A stretch of 7,168 nt of DNA from Deltaproteobacteria bacterium ADurb.Bin026 (GTDB taxonomy: Bacteria; Desulfobacterota; Syntrophorhabdia; Syntrophorhabdales; Syntrophorhabdaceae): positions 1-7,168 of the forward strand of contig MWEV01000198.1 in assembly GCA_002071245.1 (NCBI GenBank), given 5' to 3'. Position numbers and translations under genes: made by a program. This document shows positions 6,886 to 7,168 of this stretch, one piece after another (position 1 is the stretch's first letter; every line of letters begins with the position of its first letter). Below the pieces are notes generated by a model. It ran no database searches. It saw only the letters and a program-made list of their open reading frames with translations, and had not been told where the DNA came from.

Positions 6886-7168
6886 GAAGGTGGATGATAG
6901 CAGGGAACTGGAAGATGCACAACAATAAAAGCGAAGCCGTACTTCTCGCAAAGGCTATAAAAGAAGGTACCCAAGGCATATCAGGTGGTGATGTTGTGTT
7001 AGCGCCTCCGTTTACTGCCTTGCAGAGCGTTTACGAGACTATTGTTGATTCTCATGTACTGCTTGCGGCACAGAACATGTATTACGAAGATAAGGGTGCA
7101 TTTACAGGTGAGATATCTCCTTCGATGCTTAAAGACATTGGCTGTACCTATGTAATTATAGGTCATTC
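6882..7168 (+). CDS. tpiA: Triose-phosphate isomerase (3' partial)
   Basis: Interconverts dihydroxyacetone phosphate and glyceraldehyde 3-phosphate, supplying the substrate of the upstream gap product. Only the first 95 codons of a family of about 250 aa are present. The protein starts MRRWMIAGNWKMH, with the active-site Asn and Lys at N9 and K11. It continues with VLAPPFTAL, LLAAQNMYYEDKGAFTGEIS and DIGCTYVIIGH. The last complete codon is H95, which corresponds to the catalytic electrophile His. The ATG overlaps the pgk stop (ATGA), and GGAGG at 6871-6875 lies six bases upstream, inside pgk. Coupled translation with pgk is likely. The cut at the window edge is not a gene break. Confidence 0.97.
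   Translation, partial: MRRWMIAGNWKMHNNKSEAVLLAKAIKEGTQGISGGDVVLAPPFTALQSVYETIVDSHVLLAAQNMYYEDKGAFTGEISPSMLKDIGCTYVIIGH

Overview
The window is an ordinary, densely packed bacterial housekeeping region with all genes on the + strand. It holds ten protein genes: tgt (5' end cut off), yajC, rpsF, rpsR, rplI, dnaB, a pgsA-type gene, gap, pgk and tpiA (3' end cut off). I see no RNA genes, mobile elements, CRISPR arrays, prophage or accessory systems. No stretch without a gene exceeds about 110 bases.

Organism: all families are universal bacterial ones. The DNA is moderately AT-leaning, with frequent AGA/AGG (Arg) and ATA (Ile) codons and strong GGAGG-type ribosome binding sites. Together with tgt-yajC and rpsF-rpsR-rplI-dnaB gene order, this would fit an anaerobic Gram-negative lineage such as Desulfobacterota (former Deltaproteobacteria) or Nitrospirota. 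That placement is an inference and is not secured by the sequence.

Layout: Block 1 (1-4480) is probably one long operon. tgt makes the queuosine precursor modification in tRNA. yajC is a small SecDF-associated membrane protein and overlaps the end of tgt. rpsF, rpsR and rplI encode ribosomal proteins S6, S18 and L9. dnaB is the replicative helicase, and its last codons overlap the start of the phosphatidyltransferase gene. Junctions are overlaps or gaps of 2-13 bases, except for 77 bases between rpsF and rpsR.

Block 2 (4582-7168) is a lower-glycolysis/gluconeogenesis cluster: gap, pgk and tpiA. Their products carry out consecutive triose-phosphate steps: dihydroxyacetone phosphate to glyceraldehyde 3-phosphate, to 1,3-bisphosphoglycerate, to 3-phosphoglycerate. 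An AT-rich 101-base gap with a perfect TTGACA hexamer separates it from block 1 and is a plausible promoter. pgk and tpiA overlap by 4 bases.

I found no previously undescribed system. The points worth a second look are modest: yajC sits beside rpsF rather than secD; no ssb or priB lies between rpsF and rpsR; GAPDH has a variant active-site loop; and PGK has a variant basic-patch loop.
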